Assembly (NCBI RefSeq): GCF_030400225.1
Contig: NZ_VJYB01000016.1
Location: 1 to 35,497, forward strand
Length of the DNA: 35,497 bases
Direction: 5' to 3'
Origin: Lactobacillus sp. UCMA15818
GTDB lineage: Bacteria > Bacillota > Bacilli > Lactobacillales > Lactobacillaceae
Shown here: positions 15,853 to 24,978 of the stretch, piece by piece
Position numbering within the stretch: position 1 is the first letter of the stretch
How the letters are laid out: each line of letters opens with the position of its first letter
Program-made: the position numbers and the translations under genes
The notes under the pieces: generated by a model
What the model was told of the DNA's origin: nothing
What the model saw: only the letters and a program-made list of their open reading frames with translations
Database searches by the model: none

Positions 15853-16662
15853 ATGGGTATTAATAAATATGATTTTAATGAAAAAAATATTTTAAAATTT
15901 GATTCTAATGAACACGAGCTTGCGATTGCTACAAAGAATCTACAAGTTTTTTATGGTGATAAGCATGCACTTTTTGATGGTGACTTAGAATTTGAAAGAT
16001 ACAAGATTACTTCTTTAATTGGTGCTTCTGGTTCTGGCAAATCAACTTATTTGCGCTCGTTAAATCGAATGAACGATAATGTTGCCCGGGTAGAAGGAGA
16101 GATTCAATATCGTGGTTTGAATGTTAATTCAAAGAAAATTAATGTTTATGAGATGAGAAAACATATTGGAATGGTCTTTCAAAGACCTAATCCATTTTCA
16201 AAATCTATTCGTGAAAACATTACTTTTGCATTGAAAGAACAGGGTTTAAAAAATAAGAAAAAATTAGAAGAAGTTGTTGAAAGTAGCTTAAAGGATGCTG
16301 CACTTTGGGATGAAGTAAAAGATGACTTAAAAAAGAGTGCATGGTCGTTATCAGGTGGGCAACAGCAGCGCCTTTGCATTGCTCGAACAATAGCAATGAA
16401 ACCTGATATTTTATTGCTGGATGAGCCAGCAAGTGCACTTGATCCTATCTCAACAAGTAAAATAGAAGAGACCCTAGTAGAGTTAAAGAAACGTTATACA
16501 ATCATTATTGTGACTCATAATATGCAACAGGCTTCGCGGATTAGTGATTATACTGCCTTTTTCCATTTAGGGCATATTCTTGAATACGATAAAACAAAGC
16601 ATATTTTTACAACACCAAAAGTCACTGCAACAAATGACTATATTTCTGGGAACTTTGGCTAG
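15853..16662 (+). CDS. pstB1: phosphate ABC transporter ATPase PstB (first copy)
   Basis: Cytoplasmic ATPase that powers PstCA. Walker [10 protein letters not shown] (57-65), Q-loop [10 protein letters not shown], signature LSGGQQQR, Walker [14 protein letters not shown] and switch H in [10 protein letters not shown] are all intact. The 269 residues include an N-terminal extension of about 20 residues compared with pstB2. The start at 15853 lies 8 nt from AGGAGG; a TTG two codons upstream is too close to it. pstB1 and pstB2 are paralogues side by side, a layout seen in lactobacilli and streptococci. Confidence 0.95.
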   Translation: MGINKYDFNEKNILKFDSNEHELAIATKNLQVFYGDKHALFDGDLEFERYKITSLIGASGSGKSTYLRSLNRMNDNVARVEGEIQYRGLNVNSKKINVYEMRKHIGMVFQRPNPFSKSIRENITFALKEQGLKNKKKLEEVVESSLKDAALWDEVKDDLKKSAWSLSGGQQQRLCIARTIAMKPDILLLDEPASALDPISTSKIEETLVELKKRYTIIIVTHNMQQASRISDYTAFFHLGHILEYDKTKHIFTTPKVTATNDYISGNFG

Positions 16663-16673
16663 GAGGCACTAAT

Positions 16674-17429
16674 ATGGAAGAATTTATTACTACAAAGGAT
16701 ATACACCTGTACTATGGGAAAAAAGAAGCTTTAAAGGGGATTAATTTATCTTTTCCAGCCAAGGGAATCAATGCATTGATTGGGCCTTCTGGTTGTGGTA
16801 AATCAACCTACTTGAGGACACTTAATCGAATGAATGATTTGATTTCTTCTGTTACTATGACAGGGAGTATCATGATTAATGGGCAAGATATTTATAGTCC
16901 TAAGATGGATACGGTTGATCTTCGAAAAAGGGTGGGCATGGTTTTTCAGCAACCTAACCCCTTTCCTTTCTCGATTTATGAAAATGTCACCTATGGATTG
17001 CGAATTGCTGGTATTAAAGACAAACAATTACTGGATGAACGTGTTGAACAAAGTTTAAAGCAAGCAGCTGTTTGGGATGAAGTTAAAGATGAACTGCATA
17101 AAAGTGCACTTTCACTTTCAGGTGGGCAGCAGCAGCGTGTTTGTATCGCCAGAGTGCTGGCCGTTCAACCAGATGTTATTTTGCTGGACGAACCAACTTC
17201 GGCGCTTGATCCGGTATCAAGTGGCTTAATTGAAGACATGCTTTTAACAATTAGAGATAATTATACTATTATTATAGTGACACATAATTTACAACAGGCT
17301 TCAAGAATTTCTGACAGAACCGCTTTCTTTTTAAATGGAGAATTAATTGAAGAAGGAAAGACGAAGGGCGTATTTCTTAACCCAAAGAGACAAGAAACGG
17401 ATGATTACATTAGCGGACGGTTTGGATAG
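16674..17429 (+). CDS. pstB2: phosphate ABC transporter ATPase PstB (second copy)
   Basis: Second ATPase, 251 residues. Walker [10 protein letters not shown] (37-45), [18 protein letters not shown], Walker [14 protein letters not shown] and [10 protein letters not shown] are intact. It shares the C-terminal pattern [10 protein letters not shown] with pstB1 ([10 protein letters not shown]). AGGAGG (16661-16666) overlaps the pstB1 stop and is 7 nt from the ATG. Whether the two ATPases form a heterodimer or alternate cannot be told from sequence. Confidence 0.95.
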   Translation: MEEFITTKDIHLYYGKKEALKGINLSFPAKGINALIGPSGCGKSTYLRTLNRMNDLISSVTMTGSIMINGQDIYSPKMDTVDLRKRVGMVFQQPNPFPFSIYENVTYGLRIAGIKDKQLLDERVEQSLKQAAVWDEVKDELHKSALSLSGGQQQRVCIARVLAVQPDVILLDEPTSALDPVSSGLIEDMLLTIRDNYTIIIVTHNLQQASRISDRTAFFLNGELIEEGKTKGVFLNPKRQETDDYISGRFG

Positions 17430-17446
17430 GCAAAGGGGGAATTAAG

Positions 17447-18121
17447 ATGAGGAAAATTTTAGAGAAACAAATTGAAAATCTCCATCAAGATTTTGCTAAG
17501 ATGGGTTTTGATGTCGCAAAGTCACTTGAAAATGCAACAAAGGTTTTTGAAAATCATGATGAAAAACTTGCCAAAGAAATTTTGGAAAATGATCTTGCAA
17601 TAAATGAGAGTGAAATCTACCTTGAAAGAAAGACAGCTCAAGTTATTGCGTTACAGCAGCCGGTTGCTAGTGATTTAAGAGTGTTGATTACGATATTGAA
17701 AGCAAGTTCAGATTTAGAAAGAATTGGTGACCATGCAGTAAGCGTTGTTCATTCCACTGACCGAATTGATGTAAATAATCGGAACCAGGAGATTGAAGGC
17801 CTTTTAGTAGAGATGAGCAAACATGTGCATAAGATGTTGTTGGATGTAATTGATGCTTATGTTCACAGTGATGAGGAAAAAGCTCGGAGTCTTGCTGATG
17901 ATGACGAAGTAAATGATAATTATTTGAGACAAGTTAGAGAAAAAGCGCTTAATGCAATGCAGACTGATTCTGATTTTGTTAGCGTTGGTTCAGAATATAT
18001 GGTTATTGCTACTCATTTTGAGAGAATGGGTGATTATGTGACCAATGTTTCAGAATGGATTGTATATACAAATACTGGAAGAATTGTTGAACTTGGGCCT
18101 ACAGAAGCCACAAAGAAGTAA
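17447..18121 (+). CDS. phoU: phosphate transport regulator PhoU
   Basis: Cytoplasmic helical protein that restrains Pst and the phosphate sensor when phosphate is ample. 224 residues in two PhoU three-helix repeats, with the metal-binding signatures SSDLERIGDHA in the first half and THFERMGDYVTN in the second. AGGGGG stands upstream of the ATG, 17 nt after pstB2. Last gene of the operon; a terminator follows. Confidence 0.95.
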   Translation: MRKILEKQIENLHQDFAKMGFDVAKSLENATKVFENHDEKLAKEILENDLAINESEIYLERKTAQVIALQQPVASDLRVLITILKASSDLERIGDHAVSVVHSTDRIDVNNRNQEIEGLLVEMSKHVHKMLLDVIDAYVHSDEEKARSLADDDEVNDNYLRQVREKALNAMQTDSDFVSVGSEYMVIATHFERMGDYVTNVSEWIVYTNTGRIVELGPTEATKK

Positions 18122-18197
18122 TTAATTGGTTGGGCAAAACGAATAATTTTTTATCTGGCAAAGCCTATTTCTTTGGGTCTTACTGAAGATTTCATAG

Positions 18198-18237
18198 AGA
18201 CTACACAAGACATATAGTTTTGGTAGTCTTTTTTTTT
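18198..18237 (+). terminator. pst operon terminator
   Basis: AGACTAC (18198-18204) pairs with GTAGTCT (18223-18229) over a loop of 18 nt, followed by nine Ts. Confidence 0.75.
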
Positions 18238-18248
18238 GCAAAAAAAGA

Positions 18249-18300
18249 TTGTACTAGGAAAAAATTTGTGCTATTTTTACATAAATGAAAATAGTTCTCA
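18249..18300 (+). promoter_or_regulatory. feo promoter with possible Fur-like box
   Basis: -35 TTGTAC (18249-18254) and an extended -10 TGCTATTTT (-10 hexamer 18272-18277) are 17 nt apart. TGAAAATAGTTCTCA (18286-18300) is a 7-1-7 imperfect palindrome resembling TGATAATNATTATCA, with 11 of 14 fixed positions matching. It lies just after the expected start of transcription, a place suited to repression by iron-loaded Fur. The assignment is tentative. Confidence 0.5.
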
Positions 18301-18319
18301 TTTAGAGGTGAAGTAATCG

Positions 18320-18796
18320 GTGAAGGCACTAGCTGAAATTAATAAAAAAGGCAACTATGTTATTGCAGAAATACTAGGTAACAAAAAATTGGTAAGGCGG
18401 CTCAATGAAATTGGAATTGTGAATAATGCAACAATTACTTTGTTGAGTGGAACTAGTGATACAGGTAAAGTAATTGTCATAAAAGGACAAAGATTAGCAA
18501 TAAATGCTTCAATTGCGAGCAATTTACTTGTAATCAGTGCTGATGAGCAAAGAGATGATGCTTTGAAAAGGTTGTCTCATTTGAATGTTGGGGATCAAGG
18601 GATTGCTATTAAGATTAATGGTTCTCGGCCTTTAAGAAAAAGATTACTTGATATGGGTTTAACGGGCCATACCTTGATTAAAGTATGCCAAATCGCTCCA
18701 TTGGGTGATCCAATAGAGATAGAACTGCGGGGGTATAAGTTGAGCTTGCGTAAAGAAGAGGCTGATTATGTGGTTGTTAGGAGTGTTGAGGAATGA
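18320..18796 (+). CDS. feoA: FeoA with two fused FeoA domains
   Basis: Small cytoplasmic SH3-like accessory protein of the FeoB ferrous iron transporter. At 158 residues it is about twice the usual size and carries two FeoA domains: residues 5-75 (VRRLNEIGIVNNATITLL) and 83-156 (LRKRLLDMGLTGHTLIKV), each with the R-L-x-E/D-x-G core. GTG start at 18320 with GAGGTGA 8 nt upstream. Its stop overlaps the feoB start by 4 bp (ATGA), indicating coupled translation. Confidence 0.9.
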   Translation: MKALAEINKKGNYVIAEILGNKKLVRRLNEIGIVNNATITLLSGTSDTGKVIVIKGQRLAINASIASNLLVISADEQRDDALKRLSHLNVGDQGIAIKINGSRPLRKRLLDMGLTGHTLIKVCQIAPLGDPIEIELRGYKLSLRKEEADYVVVRSVEE

Positions 18797-20919
18797 AAAG
18801 TATTGCCTTAGTAGGAAATCCCAACAGTGGAAAAACTACCCTTTTTAATTTGCTTACAGGTTCAAGCCAGACGATTGGTAATTGGCCTGGTGTGACAGTG
18901 GAGAAAAAAGCAGGTAAATTAAAAACGAATAACAGTATTATCATTCAAGATTTACCAGGCACATACTCCTTGTCACCATATAGTATTGAAGAAAGGGTCA
19001 CGCGAAATTTTATAATAAGCCAACAGCCAGATTTAGTTGTTGATGTAGTTGATTCGACTAATCTTGAAAGAAATCTATATTTAACATTGCAGTTAATGGA
19101 GACGGGAGCACCATTAGTACTAGCAATGAATATGATGGATGTTGCTGAAAAGTCAGGCAAGAAGATAAACATCAACAAGCTTTCTTATTTGTTATCACTG
19201 AAAGTAGTGTGGATAAGTGCACTAAAAAAGAAAAATATTCAGAAATTAGAAAAAGAAATTGTAAGTAATCAAGTGGAGTATACATATCCGGAATATGATG
19301 AAAGGCTTGAGAGTGCCTTGAGCATGATTCAAGATACGATTAAAGGAGTTGTTGCAGCAGACAGTTTGCGCTGGTATGCAATCAAATTATTTGAGTGTGA
19401 TGATCAAATCAGTGATGAACTTCAGCTTAGTGAAAAAAAGAAAAATGAAATTGCAGCAGTAATAGCAACAGCTGAAGAAATATTTGGCGAAAACAGCGAT
19501 AGTATCATTGTAAATGCTCGCTATGATTTTATTTCAAAAATAATTGAAATGTCAGTAATTTCTACAGATGATTTCAAAGCAAGTCTGAGTGATAAATTGG
19601 ATATAGTTTTAACCAACCGGTTCTTGGCCTTACCCATCTTTGTAATGGTAATGTGGTTAATTTATTATTTATCTATTCAGACAATTGGCACTATGGGGTC
19701 GGATTGGGTCAATGATGTACTCTTTGGTCAATGGATTCCTAATTATACAACATCTATTTTAAAGAGTTTGCAGGTGGCAGGTTGGATGCAAGGACTCATC
19801 ATAGATGGAATAATCAATGGTATGGGTTCAATTCTGGGCTTTGTTCCGCAGATAATGATGTTGTTTTTGTGTCTGGGTATTTTAGAAGATTGCGGGTATA
19901 TGGCAAGAATTGCATTTGTGATGGATCGAATTTTTCATAAATTCAATTTATCTGGGAAATCATTTATTCCAATGTTAATCTCTACGGGATGTGGTGTTCC
20001 AGGAATAATGGCAACGCGAACGATTGAAAATGAGAAAGACCGTAAAATGACAATTATGCTTACGACCTTTATGCCTTGTTCAGCTAAATTGACCGTGATT
20101 GCGCTTATTTCAGGAACCTTTTTCCCAAATGAAAGTTGGATTGCACCTTCTGCATATTTTATGGGGATGCTCGCGGTTATTGGTTCAGGGATCTTTTTGA
20201 AAAAGACTAAGTTATTCTCTGGACCGCCGCTGCCATTTGTGATGGAATTACCAGCTTATCACTTTCCTAGGGCTGCTAATGTTCTAAATCAGGTAATTAA
20301 TAGGGCAAATGGGTTTATCAAAAAAGCAGGAACAATTATTTTTGCTTCATGTGTCTTGATATGGTTTCTTTCGAATTTTAACTTTAAATTACAGGCCGTT
20401 TCCCAGTCAGAGAGCATGTTAAAAACTTTTGGGACAATCTTATCACCAATATTTGCTCCATTAGGTTTTGGAGATTGGCGTGCGACTGTTGCGGTTTTGG
20501 CAGGATTAATTGCAAAAGAAAATTGTGTTGGCACACTTAGAATAGCATTTGGCAGTGGGACAGCGACCGCTTTTACGGAATCATTAAGAGGTACCTATTC
20601 AGCAATGGCAGGATACTCGTTTTTAACATTTAATCTACTTTGTGCCCCATGTTTTGCAGCAATTGGTACAATGTATAAGGAGTATGGTGATGTGAAATGG
20701 ACACTGAAAGCTGTGGGATATCAGACTGCAGTTGCATATTTAGCAGCTTTATTGATTTTCCAATCATATCAGTTGGTCAATAATAATATTAGTTGGCAGG
20801 CTGTCACAGCAGTTTTAGCTGTTATTGCAATTTTTGTATACTGTTTAGTTATTAAAAAAGACAAAGAAGAGCAAATATTTGAAATCCAGGATGAAATGAA
20901 AGGGAGCACAATAGTATGA
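18793..20919 (+). CDS. feoB: ferrous iron transporter FeoB
   Basis: Membrane Fe(II) permease with an N-terminal G domain. G1 GNPNSGKTT (residues 8-16), G3 DLPGTYSLSPYS, G4 NMMD, then a helical spacer and a core with two Gate motifs (around SKGSF-like SGKSFIPMLISTGCGVPGIMATR with its conserved Cys, and the second gate AGLIAKENCVGT). 708 residues, typical length. The expected family motif of the second half is intact. It overlaps feoA at its start and the small Cys-rich protein gene at its end (ATGA both times), so three genes form one translationally coupled operon. Confidence 0.97.
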   Translation: MKSIALVGNPNSGKTTLFNLLTGSSQTIGNWPGVTVEKKAGKLKTNNSIIIQDLPGTYSLSPYSIEERVTRNFIISQQPDLVVDVVDSTNLERNLYLTLQLMETGAPLVLAMNMMDVAEKSGKKININKLSYLLSLKVVWISALKKKNIQKLEKEIVSNQVEYTYPEYDERLESALSMIQDTIKGVVAADSLRWYAIKLFECDDQISDELQLSEKKKNEIAAVIATAEEIFGENSDSIIVNARYDFISKIIEMSVISTDDFKASLSDKLDIVLTNRFLALPIFVMVMWLIYYLSIQTIGTMGSDWVNDVLFGQWIPNYTTSILKSLQVAGWMQGLIIDGIINGMGSILGFVPQIMMLFLCLGILEDCGYMARIAFVMDRIFHKFNLSGKSFIPMLISTGCGVPGIMATRTIENEKDRKMTIMLTTFMPCSAKLTVIALISGTFFPNESWIAPSAYFMGMLAVIGSGIFLKKTKLFSGPPLPFVMELPAYHFPRAANVLNQVINRANGFIKKAGTIIFASCVLIWFLSNFNFKLQAVSQSESMLKTFGTILSPIFAPLGFGDWRATVAVLAGLIAKENCVGTLRIAFGSGTATAFTESLRGTYSAMAGYSFLTFNLLCAPCFAAIGTMYKEYGDVKWTLKAVGYQTAVAYLAALLIFQSYQLVNNNISWQAVTAVLAVIAIFVYCLVIKKDKEEQIFEIQDEMKGSTIV

Positions 20920-21071
20920 TTGCAACGATTATTTTGGCATTATTAATTTTTTCAGCATTCTTTTATGTGATATATTCACGTTTTTTGAAAAAAGGAAGTA
21001 GCGGATGCCATGATTGTGAAGACGTAGGTTGTCCGCTTGTAGATACGCACAAGATAAGAAAAAATCATTGA
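20916..21071 (+). CDS. FeoB-associated Cys-rich membrane protein
   Basis: A 51-residue protein overlapping the feoB stop by 4 bp. One membrane helix (residues 3-20) is followed by a basic RFLKKG segment and a Cys cluster C31-x2-C34-x4-C39 in a short cytoplasmic tail. This fits the FeoB-associated Cys-rich membrane protein family, which takes the place of FeoC in many Firmicutes; the cysteines may bind iron or a cluster. GGGAG stands upstream of the ATG. No clear terminator follows. Confidence 0.85.
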   Translation: MIATIILALLIFSAFFYVIYSRFLKKGSSGCHDCEDVGCPLVDTHKIRKNH

Positions 21072-21210
21072 GATAGTTATAATTAATGAAAGAATAGTTT
21101 GCAAAGAGCTGTCTTTTGTGAAAACTTTCAAATATTAATTAGAATTGTTATGAAAATGTGTTAGAATATAGACGTACTCAAAAGAGTAATATAATTTAGG
21201 AGGCTGTTTT

Positions 21211-22074
21211 ATGTCAATCGTAAACGGTAATGGAATCTTTGACGCTGCTCGCTCAGGTCACTATGCAGTCGGAGCATTTAACACAAACAACTTGGAATGG
21301 ACACGTGCAATTCTTGCTGCTGCGCAAGAAACAAACACACCAATCTTAATTCAAACATCAATGGGTGCTGCAAAGTACATGGGTGGTTATGAATTATGTC
21401 TTAACTTGGTACAACAAACTGTTAAGTCAATGGGAATTACTGTTCCTGTTATAATGCATCTTGATCACGGTAACTATGAAGCTGCTAAAGAATGTATCGA
21501 AGTCGGTTATACATCCGTTATGTTCGATGGTCATGATCTTCCATTTGAAGAAAATTTGGAAAAAACTAAGGAAATCGTTGCTTTAGCACATGCTAAAAAT
21601 ATCACAGTTGAAGCTGAAGTTGGTTCAATCGGTGGTGAAGAAGATGGCATCATCGGTGAAGGTGAATTAGCTGATGTTGATGAAGCTAAGCAGATTGCTG
21701 CTACAGGCGTTGACTACTTAGCATGTGGAATTGGTAATATTCATGGTAAATACCCAGCAAACTGGACAGGACTTCACTTTGATCGTTTGAAGGAACTTGC
21801 AGCTGAAATTTCTACACCACTTGTATTGCATGGTGGTTCAGGAATTCCTAAGGAACAAATCCAAAAGGCTATTGCATTAGGTGTTTCAAAGGTTAATGTT
21901 AATACAGAATGTCAGTTAGCATTTGCTGCAGCAACGCGTAAGTATATCGAAGCTGGCAAAGACGAACAAGGTAAGGGTTACGATCCACGTAAACTTCTTG
22001 CACCTGGTGCACAAGCAATTACAGATATTGTTAAAGAACGTATTGCTTGGTTTGGTACACCAGAAGTTAAATAA
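21211..22074 (+). CDS. fba: class II fructose-bisphosphate aldolase
   Basis: Glycolytic zinc enzyme that splits fructose-1,6-bisphosphate into dihydroxyacetone phosphate and glyceraldehyde-3-phosphate. 287 residues with catalytic D85 and zinc H86 in HLDHG, EAEVGSIGGEEDG, the GIGNIHGKYP zinc/phosphate loop, and LHGGSGIP near the C-terminus. AGGAGG precedes the ATG, and an extended -10 TGTTAGAAT (21159-21167) lies upstream. Codon use is strongly biased (GGT, CGT, GAA, AAC), as expected of a highly expressed gene. Tagatose-bisphosphate aldolase is a related alternative but less likely for a single gene with its own promoter. Confidence 0.95.
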   Translation: MSIVNGNGIFDAARSGHYAVGAFNTNNLEWTRAILAAAQETNTPILIQTSMGAAKYMGGYELCLNLVQQTVKSMGITVPVIMHLDHGNYEAAKECIEVGYTSVMFDGHDLPFEENLEKTKEIVALAHAKNITVEAEVGSIGGEEDGIIGEGELADVDEAKQIAATGVDYLACGIGNIHGKYPANWTGLHFDRLKELAAEISTPLVLHGGSGIPKEQIQKAIALGVSKVNVNTECQLAFAAATRKYIEAGKDEQGKGYDPRKLLAPGAQAITDIVKERIAWFGTPEVK

Positions 22075-22088
22075 TTTAGTAATAAAAG

Positions 22089-22113
22089 AACAACCTTTGA
22101 AGGTTGTTTTTTT
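22089..22113. terminator. fba terminator, probably bidirectional
   Basis: AACAACCT and AGGTTGTT close a TTGA loop, with a run of seven Ts following and AATAAAAG preceding. It lies 15 nt after fba and can also serve the converging DUF1836 gene. Confidence 0.85.
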
Positions 22114-22223
22114 ATTACTAAATTATTGGAATTCAAAAATTTATAAATATTTGTTTAAATACATAGTAATGATCAACCAGATTAAGTTACACTTAAAATA
22201 CGCAACAACGATTATGAAAAAGC

Positions 22224-22739
22224 TTACTTAATTTTTGATGTTCTTTGTAAATTTACAAGTTTTTCACCAATCATTTTATAGATAACTGCATGAATTGCAA
22301 ATTGTTCAGTTAATTGAATCATATTTTCATTAAATGAATCAACTTGAGGGGAATTTTCGAGACTAAAACTAGATTGAGTGCGATTGAAAAGGTTTGCAAA
22401 ATAATCATATGAGTCTGCAATTGGAGCATCCTTAGTAGACTGTTTTATGCCACTTCGGATAGTTTCGAGTGGATAAATTGATTTTAACAGACTGATTACA
22501 ACCAGTTCAGCAACATTTGTAGTTGTATACTTTTTTTTATTTGGTCGTTCCATTAACTCCTTTTTGACATAACTATTAATCATAGAAGCGGTTATTTTTG
22601 TATCAATGAAATCTTCTAGATAGCGATTTCCTAAATTTACAAGCTGGTCCATATATAAGTCAAAGTCTGGGAACTCATTCCAGAGCGGTAATCTTTTCTT
22701 GCTAAAAGCAGTCAGCCATTTTTCGAATTCATTATGCAT
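22224..22739 (-). CDS. DUF1836 family protein
   Basis: A 171-residue soluble protein of unknown function. The N-terminal half carries DUF1836-type features: KKRLPLWNEFPDFDLYMDQL followed by ITASMINSYVKKELM and the segment PNKKKYTTTNVAELVVISLLKSIYPL, which looks like a helical, possibly HTH-like module. The C-terminal half is helical. The ATG at 22739 has AGAGG upstream; the frame is open further but without a ribosome site. It converges on fba. A DNA-binding role is only an inference. Confidence 0.75.
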   Translation of the reverse strand: MHNEFEKWLTAFSKKRLPLWNEFPDFDLYMDQLVNLGNRYLEDFIDTKITASMINSYVKKELMERPNKKKYTTTNVAELVVISLLKSIYPLETIRSGIKQSTKDAPIADSYDYFANLFNRTQSSFSLENSPQVDSFNENMIQLTEQFAIHAVIYKMIGEKLVNLQRTSKIK

Positions 22740-22886
22740 TGAAAAACCTCTTTCACCTATCAGATATTTCAAGTATAGCACATGTAATTGACTAAATCTA
22801 AAATTAAAATTCAATTTTTATGTTACCTAGACTGAAAATCTATGTTATATTAATTATGCAACTACTTGATGTAAGGAGCGACAAAG

Positions 22887-23519
22887 ATGAATACAAAGGA
22901 AAGATTATTAAACGAAATTTGGAGTAGTATCACTCATGGAATAGGAATTACACTTAGCATAGCAGCCTTTGTTTTGTTAATAATCAAAGGTGTTACGGAG
23001 CATAGTGAAATAGTTTTAACTTCATTTTTAGTATATGGTATCGCGCTAATGACTTTATATACAGCTTCAACACTGTTTCATTCGCTGTATTTTACAAAGG
23101 CGAGAACTGTCTTTCAAGCGATGGATCATTGCAGTATCTTTATACTAATTGCTGGAACATATACACCGTATTGTTTATTGGCAATTAAGGGTACCCAAGG
23201 GGCGTGGATGTTGAGTGTTATTTGGATATTATCAATACTTGGAATCTTATTTCATTTGTTTGTGCATAATAACAAGTTTCAATGGATTGAAACTCTGACC
23301 TATGTATTGATGGGCTGGCTATGTTTGTTAGGGGCCAAAAGCTTGTTCATCTCACTTGGAAAAGTTGGTTTTATTCTTTTGGTAATCGGCGGGTTAATGT
23401 TTACTTTTGGAGCGGCTATTTATAGCATTAAAGGTGTGAAGTACGTTCATGTTTACTGGCATATTTTTGTGATGCTCGGTTCAATCTCCATGTTCTTTTC
23501 CATTTATCTCTTTCTATGA
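22887..23519 (+). CDS. hemolysin III / YqfA family membrane protein
   Basis: A 210-residue seven-helix membrane protein of the hemolysin III / AdipoR (PAQR-like) superfamily. The conserved metal-site pattern is present: SITHGIG in the first helix region, STLFHS, the MDHCSIFILIAGTYTPY block and the late HVYWHIFVMLGS with paired His. Despite the name, a lytic function is not established for most members; membrane homeostasis is suspected. AAGGAG precedes the ATG and an extended -10 TGTTATATT lies upstream near 22850. It probably ends before the next promoter at 23564. Confidence 0.88.
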   Translation: MNTKERLLNEIWSSITHGIGITLSIAAFVLLIIKGVTEHSEIVLTSFLVYGIALMTLYTASTLFHSLYFTKARTVFQAMDHCSIFILIAGTYTPYCLLAIKGTQGAWMLSVIWILSILGILFHLFVHNNKFQWIETLTYVLMGWLCLLGAKSLFISLGKVGFILLVIGGLMFTFGAAIYSIKGVKYVHVYWHIFVMLGSISMFFSIYLFL

Positions 23520-23595
23520 AGATATAAAAATCGCATGAATTAGTTTAAACAGGGAAAATGTATTATAATTGGCTACAAAGTGAGGATGATGTAAA

Positions 23596-24285
23596 ATCGC
23601 GTTTAAGTATTATGTAGTGTCTCGGGGTAGAAAACCTGGAATATATAGAACTTGGTCTGAATGTCAGGTTCAGGTTAAGGGGTATCAGCAAGCAAGATTC
23701 AAAGGCTTCAATGATTTGGAAGAAGCAAAGGGCTGGTTAGCAGGTGGTCCAAAGCCTGCTCAAAAAAAAGCGAGTCAAGTAGAGAATGGTGCGAGTCTGG
23801 AGAATAAGGCAGAAATAATTTTATGGACTGATGGTGGCTCACGTAATAATGGTAATAAGAAGGGTCAGCATGTAAGAGCAGACGATAAAGCAGCATGGGC
23901 ATTCTTATTCATTAATAATGATGAGAAATATTCTCAGTCAGCTGGTGAATATGGTGCTACAAATAATCGAATGGAAATTATGGCACTGTTGAAGGCATTA
24001 GAAGAGCTAGAGAAGAAAAAGTTAAATAATAACCAAATATTAGCGATTCTTGATTCAAGGTATGTTCTTGATGCAATCAACAAAGATTGGTTGACCAATT
24101 GGGAGAAGCGTGGTTGGAAAACTTCGAGTGGTACTCAAGTCGCTAATCAGGAACTCTGGCAAAAAATAGCAATTCAACTTAATAAGTTTTCTAAGATTTC
24201 TTTCAATTGGACTAAGGGACATCTGAATAATAAAGGAAATTTATTTGTTGATGAGCTGTTGAACAAGACAATGGACAAGATGTAA
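23596..24285 (+). CDS. rnhA: ribonuclease HI with N-terminal viroplasmin domain; apparent ATC start
   Basis: Cleaves RNA in RNA-DNA hybrids. A caulimovirus-viroplasmin hybrid-binding domain (residues 1-45, KYYVVSRGRKPGIYRTW) is joined by a linker to an RNase H domain with the four acidic residues in WTDGGSRNNG, NNRMEIMAL, LDSRYV and FVDELLN, plus KGH near the end. The usual N-terminus of this family (M-A-x-K-Y-Y-V-V) is encoded from ATC at 23596 (ATC GCG TTT AAG). The nearest standard codon, GTG at 23617, would cut the first beta strand. GAGG (23582-23585) is 10 nt before the ATC. A TATAAT at 23564-23569 suggests the promoter; three downstream genes follow closely. Confidence 0.88.
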   Translation: MAFKYYVVSRGRKPGIYRTWSECQVQVKGYQQARFKGFNDLEEAKGWLAGGPKPAQKKASQVENGASLENKAEIILWTDGGSRNNGNKKGQHVRADDKAAWAFLFINNDEKYSQSAGEYGATNNRMEIMALLKALEELEKKKLNNNQILAILDSRYVLDAINKDWLTNWEKRGWKTSSGTQVANQELWQKIAIQLNKFSKISFNWTKGHLNNKGNLFVDELLNKTMDKM

Positions 24286-24300
24286 TGGAGGTAAACTGAC

Positions 24301-24978
24301 TTGAAAACATTGGTGATTGTTGCACATCCAGAGATTAAGGATTCTAGTACGCAGCAGTTTTTAAAGGCAGTGATAGCAGCACAGCAAAATATCACATGGT
24401 TGGAGTTGAATGTAGCAACTTTGGATGAGACTGCTAGAAATAGAGAATTGTTGCATAAAAATCAGCGAATTATTCTACAGTTTCCATTGCTGTGGTATAG
24501 TGCACCCGGAATATTGTTTGAATGGCTGCGAGTGACATTACGGCAAAATGATGCAACCTGGTTGAAGGGGAAGGAGCTTGGAATCGTCGTGAACATTGGT
24601 CAATCTGAAGAAGCATATCGGCTAGGCGGCAGTGAAGGTTACTCGCTCTCAAGTTTGCTTAGTCCCTTAGGATCGTTGGCAAATAGATTAGGATTGAAAT
24701 TAATTCCTTATTTTGTGATTGAAAAATTTGCATATCAAACTGAGACAGCCAAAAAAAGATTGGTAGTTGATTACTTGCAGTATCTTGAATTAAATCAACC
24801 AGCAAATTTTGAAGAGAAGCAAGCTTGGGCAATTAGATCTTTAGAAGAAATAGCAGTAGGTGAAAATAATTCTGAAATACAACTAATACTTGCTAATTTT
24901 GTTGAACACAAGGAGATGCTAACTGAATTGAAAGCAGAAGTTGATTTGATGAAAGAAGTTGACGATAATGAATACTAG
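24301..24978 (+). CDS. NAD(P)H-dependent oxidoreductase, flavodoxin-like fold
   Basis: A 225-residue protein of the KefF/MdaB/NQO2 family, which reduce quinones or other acceptors using FMN or FAD. The N-terminal VIVAHPEIKDSSTQQFL is the flavin-phosphate loop; the central FPLLWYSAPGILFEWL and KGKELGIVVNIGQSEEAY fit the family. TTG start at 24301 with GGAGGT 9 nt upstream, 15 nt after rnhA, so it is in the same operon. The C-terminal part (about residues 180-225) is an extra helical region. The substrate cannot be told. Confidence 0.85.
   Translation: MKTLVIVAHPEIKDSSTQQFLKAVIAAQQNITWLELNVATLDETARNRELLHKNQRIILQFPLLWYSAPGILFEWLRVTLRQNDATWLKGKELGIVVNIGQSEEAYRLGGSEGYSLSSLLSPLGSLANRLGLKLIPYFVIEKFAYQTETAKKRLVVDYLQYLELNQPANFEEKQAWAIRSLEEIAVGENNSEIQLILANFVEHKEMLTELKAEVDLMKEVDDNEY

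Noticed and set aside
21084-21125. Terminator after the feo operon
   Set aside because: A short CAAAGA/TCTTTTG stem is present but has no T-tract.
22143-22231. Small ORF after fba on the + strand
   Set aside because: No ribosome site, and it overlaps the end of the DUF1836 gene region and the fba terminator frame.
23708-23902. Antisense ORFs inside rnhA, feoB, glmM, the antiporter gene and others
   Set aside because: They overlap well-supported genes, lack ribosome sites and show no family features.
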